Of a stretch of DNA of 64,000 nt, positions 61,668 through 64,000 are shown one piece after another. Source of the DNA: JADLGL01 sp963667605 (GTDB lineage Bacteria > Pseudomonadota > Alphaproteobacteria > Rhizobiales > Kaistiaceae); NCBI GenBank assembly GCA_963667605.2, contig CAXXUZ010000002.1:310001-374000 (forward strand). The letters are read 5' to 3'. The notes under the pieces are model-generated. The model searched no databases and was not told the origin of the DNA. It saw only the letters and a program-made list of their open reading frames with translations. Both the position numbers and the translations under genes were made by a program. Position 1 is the stretch's first letter, and every line of letters begins with the position of its first letter.

Positions 61668-62069
61668 TCATCGCCCCCTAGGTGTTGTCCGTCGGTCGAT
61701 AGCTGACCGCAAGATAATTCCATCGGGAACGTCGAATCCGTCATAGCGACCGCCGGGAAAACGGACATCGCCCACGCCTTCGACACGGAAGGTTCGGCCA
61801 ATGCCCTGCATCCCAGGATGTGAGTCGGGCACCAATTCAACGTCGCTTGCGACAAGGCCCCCAAACTTTTGGAGGTTGCCCGAAATGATCGCAGCCGTCG
61901 TTCGATAGAACATTTGCTCGTCCGTCTTTCCATACGGAGGAACAATCCACAGTTTCCATCTGTCGATGTCGGGGCCGCGTATCCACATGGCGATTTGCGG
62001 CGCCAATGCGGCGGCGTCCAGCGCTTCTATGAACGCATGACCAACGCTTATCAGCGTGCTTTGATCCAT
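61668..62069 (-). CDS. Hypothetical protein
   Basis: 133 residues: MDQSTLISVGHAFIEALDAA, MWIRGPDIDRWKLWIVPPYG, EQMFYRTTAAIISGNLQKFG. Soluble, with a plausible alpha/beta composition and many aromatic residues. No known motif. Stands alone between the cytochrome lipoprotein and another orphan gene; function not assigned. Confidence 0.55.
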   Translation of the reverse strand: MDQSTLISVGHAFIEALDAAALAPQIAMWIRGPDIDRWKLWIVPPYGKTDEQMFYRTTAAIISGNLQKFGGLVASDVELVPDSHPGMQGIGRTFRVEGVGDVRFPGGRYDGFDVPDGIILRSAIDRRTTPRGR

Positions 62070-62414
62070 TGGAGCCTTCCGAACTCTCGCCCGAGATCGC
62101 CCAACACCAACTGAACCCCATTGGCTTATACATCGAAAATTGGCCGTGAGTTCGCCAGTACAAAACGGTCAAACGCGCCGCTGCTCGTTCGCTCTGCAAA
62201 AGCTTTGAAATTCGCATCCGGGAATAACCGGGTCGGGGGCGGTTCGGCGGACCCGAGTTACCTGGCACTCATCTCCGCCGATACCAGGCTTCTTAGACGT
62301 ATCGCGCCGTGGTAGTATGTATTGGTTGGCAAACAGACTATGCCTTGCAGGCGCTTCAAGAGCGCTGGTCAACCGTGAGCCGGGATCGGACGGTCCATTT
62401 GAAAGGCCGTTGTG

Positions 62415-62684
62415 ATGAACCAGGATCTTATTATCGCTGAGATCAATGCGAGATCGGAGCGAACGTATGATTCTTGGCAGATCGGGATCACTCATGACCC
62501 AGCCGCCGCCAAGGCCTACTGGGAAGAGTTGCAAGGGGTGAACACCGAATTTTGGATCGAATGGGCGGCGAACTCATTGGAGAATGCGCGGTCCATTGAG
62601 GAGTTCTTTGTCGATCGGGGAATGAAAAGCGGCGGTATTGAAGAAGTGGCACCAAGTCGAACAATTTATGTCTACGTTTTCTAG
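62415..62684 (+). CDS. Small hypothetical protein
   Basis: 89 residues from ATG 62415: MNQDLIIAEINARSERTYDS, then WQIGITHDPAAAKAYWEELQ and ARSIEEFFVDRGMKSGG. The WxIGITHDP segment recalls the turn of GIY-YIG-like or small binding proteins, but catalytic residues are not present. Unknown function; compact and clearly protein-like. Confidence 0.65.
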   Translation: MNQDLIIAEINARSERTYDSWQIGITHDPAAAKAYWEELQGVNTEFWIEWAANSLENARSIEEFFVDRGMKSGGIEEVAPSRTIYVYVF

Positions 62685-62794
62685 AGTCGGAGGGCACCGC
62701 CGCCCGCACCGATAGTGATCGAAAGACACCGGCGATTTCATCAAGAAATGTCCGCCGATTAGTCTAGGGCGACCAGTGATGAGCAAGCGTGGAC

Positions 62795-63248
62795 CTATTG
62801 GGGCCGCGCCAGCGGAAGCGGCGGCACCGGCGTCGCTCCAGCGGTCAGCACCATGCTGCAGGCGGATGGGAGGTCCACAAGTGTCTTGGCAGGGGGAGGC
62901 GGTTGCGGTGGCCCCTCTGGCGGCCGCCATGGCTCCGGGCCAAGCCACCAAGCCAGCTCGACGCCGCAGCCATCGCCCTCGGGAGGCGGCGCCTGGGAGA
63001 CGCAGTTGGTCTCACCCGCGGGACAGTTCAGCCGAACGTGAAAGTGATCGTCATGGCCGTACCAGGGCCGGATCACCCGGAACCAGGAGCGGTCCACGCC
63101 AGCCGTCTCACAGAGCATCTGCTTGATTCCTGGGTGGACGAAGATCCGCGCCACTTCGGGGTAGGAGGCGGCGCGGCGGATCAGCCGGGCTATACCATCG
63201 TTCCAGCGCGACTGGTCGACCTCCAGCGAACCTGGAATTATCAGCGAG
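62795..63248 (-). pseudogene. mepA: Penicillin-insensitive murein endopeptidase (MepA) C-terminal part, cut by IS3
   Basis: Periplasmic metallopeptidase that cleaves peptidoglycan cross-links. The readable part, from the IS end at 63248, has LEVDQSRWNDGIARLIRRAA, PEVARIFVHPGIKQMLC and VRLNCPAG preceded by the zinc-ligand region WYGHDDHFH. It ends with GDGCGVELAWWLGPEP and a proline-rich tail. The N-terminal half with the other zinc ligands is beyond the IS3 or lost. Confidence 0.85.
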
Positions 63249-64000
63249 GTGTCCGTCGTCAGGTAATTTGGAACCGATGAGCGGCCTGATTTAAGAGAGG
63301 GTTCGGCCCATCTGGTTGGTCATTTTATGCGGCGGTTTTGCGGTATTGCAGGCGCCGGGTTTGTAGCGTCTTTTGTTTGATCTTTTCTCTTTTCAACAGG
63401 ATGGTCTGGCCGCGCCCGAAGTAGACATCGGCCGGCGTGGGGTTGCCCAGGCTCTCGTGGTAGCGGTGATAATTGTAGTGGCCGACGAAGGCCTCGATCT
63501 GTGTCTCCAAGTCGCCAGGCAGATAGTAATTTTCCAAAAGGATGCGGTTCTTCAGGGTTTGATGCCAACGCTCGATCTTGCCCTGGGTTTGCGGATGATA
63601 GGGAGCGCCGCGAATGTGCTCCATATCGCGGTCGTCGAGCCATTTGGCCAGATCGTCGGCGATGTAGCTGGAGCCGTTGTCAGACAGGAGCCGTGGCTTG
63701 TGAATGACCGTTGCCCGATCGCAACCTGACGCCTTGAGCGCCAGTTCCAGCGTATCGGTGACGTCCTCGGCCTTCATCGTGGTGCAGAGCTTCCACGCGA
63801 TAATGGTGCGCGAGAAGTCGTCGAGCACGGTGGAGAGGTAGAACCAGCCCCAATCAATGACCTTGAGGTAAGTGAAGTCGGTCTGCCAGAGCTGGTTTGG
63901 CGCCGTGGTCTTGTCCTGGAACTCGTCGGACGCCTTGAGGACGATAAAGGCCGGGCTGGTGATCAGATCATGGGCCTTGAGCAGTCGATAAACCGAGGAT
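63249..64000 (-). mobile_element. IS3-family element, copy 3 (continues beyond window)
   Basis: Begins with GTGTCCGTCGTCAG at 63249, the orfB-side end of the same IS as at 9770 and 25826. Only the 3' half of the element is inside the window. Confidence 0.95.
63325..64000 (-). CDS. IS3 transposase OrfB (partial)
   Basis: C-terminal 225 codons of the catalytic subunit, identical to copies 1 and 2 except a few substitutions (Cys for Arg in ASGCDRATV, Pro for Leu in GNPTPADVY). All three DDE residues lie in the visible part; the start is outside the window. Confidence 0.93.
   Translation of the reverse strand, partial: SSVYRLLKAHDLITSPAFIVLKASDEFQDKTTAPNQLWQTDFTYLKVIDWGWFYLSTVLDDFSRTIIAWKLCTTMKAEDVTDTLELALKASGCDRATVIHKPRLLSDNGSSYIADDLAKWLDDRDMEHIRGAPYHPQTQGKIERWHQTLKNRILLENYYLPGDLETQIEAFVGHYNYHRYHESLGNPTPADVYFGRGQTILLKREKIKQKTLQTRRLQYRKTAA

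Overview
The window looks like chromosomal DNA of a GC-rich, probably alphaproteobacterial Gram-negative. This is inferred from the style of the genes (periplasmic quinoproteins, c-type cytochromes, lipoproteins, an HX4E-type PlsC, an actinobacterial/archaeal-type inositol-phosphate synthase). No rRNA or other taxonomic marker is present. The outstanding general feature is erosion: at least four insertion-sequence families (IS1380, IS3, IS630, IS1) are present in several copies, some nested, and about a dozen host genes are interrupted, truncated, frameshifted or carry in-frame stops. Only two tRNA 3' fragments are visible.

Layout. 1-3.1 kb: end of a twin ATPase of a peptide ABC importer, then a frameshifted IS1380. 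3.1-6.2 kb: a recombinase/pentapeptide remnant, two coupled small genes and an S41 processing protease. 6.8-9.8 kb: a tRNA-Lys 3' fragment next to a dead tyrosine integrase and island genes (AlpA-like regulator, truncated P-loop ATPase). 9.8-18.4 kb: IS3 with IS1380 nested inside it, broken sugar/LPS-type genes, a third IS1380 and an intact IS630. 18.4-22.5 kb: beheaded adenylate cyclase, glycerophosphodiester phosphodiesterase, CBS protein, PlsC. 22.4-27.4 kb: quinone oxidoreductase gene split by a 2.3-kb IS1-family element with two passenger genes, followed by a second IS3 flanked by a 22-bp direct repeat. 27.4-28.9 kb: a keto-acid hydratase-like gene and a haloacid dehalogenase.

29.0-50.0 kb is the most interesting part: a block of about 21 kb with no IS, made almost entirely of exported proteins. 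It contains three paralogous units, each built around a PQQ-dependent alcohol dehydrogenase and a ~500-residue secreted pentapeptide-repeat protein with a shared N-terminal domain and a CPGCDL junction. Two of the units add an unusual cysteine-rich cytochrome c. Nearby are three SNase-fold proteins without canonical nuclease residues, two short secreted pentapeptide proteins, a class A beta-lactamase-fold protein, lipoproteins and another cytochrome c. All three dehydrogenases carry the Asp-Tyr-Asp signature associated with lanthanide-dependent quinoproteins. A plausible reading is that periplasmic substrates are oxidised by the quinoproteins, electrons pass to the co-encoded cytochromes, and the pentapeptide and SNase-fold proteins act as scaffold, binding or assembly partners. 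The three-cytochrome-domain lipoprotein at 59.8-61.4 kb could be a further electron carrier for the same system.

50.3-54.7 kb: ABC exporter, inositol-1-phosphate synthase, methyltransferase and a small CxxC protein. 55-64 kb: degraded IS630, broken fatty-acid hydroxylase, a TetR/SDR divergent pair with a palindromic operator, a CBS fragment, the three-cytochrome-domain lipoprotein, two small unknown genes, and the C-terminal part of a MepA endopeptidase cut by a third IS3 that leaves the window.
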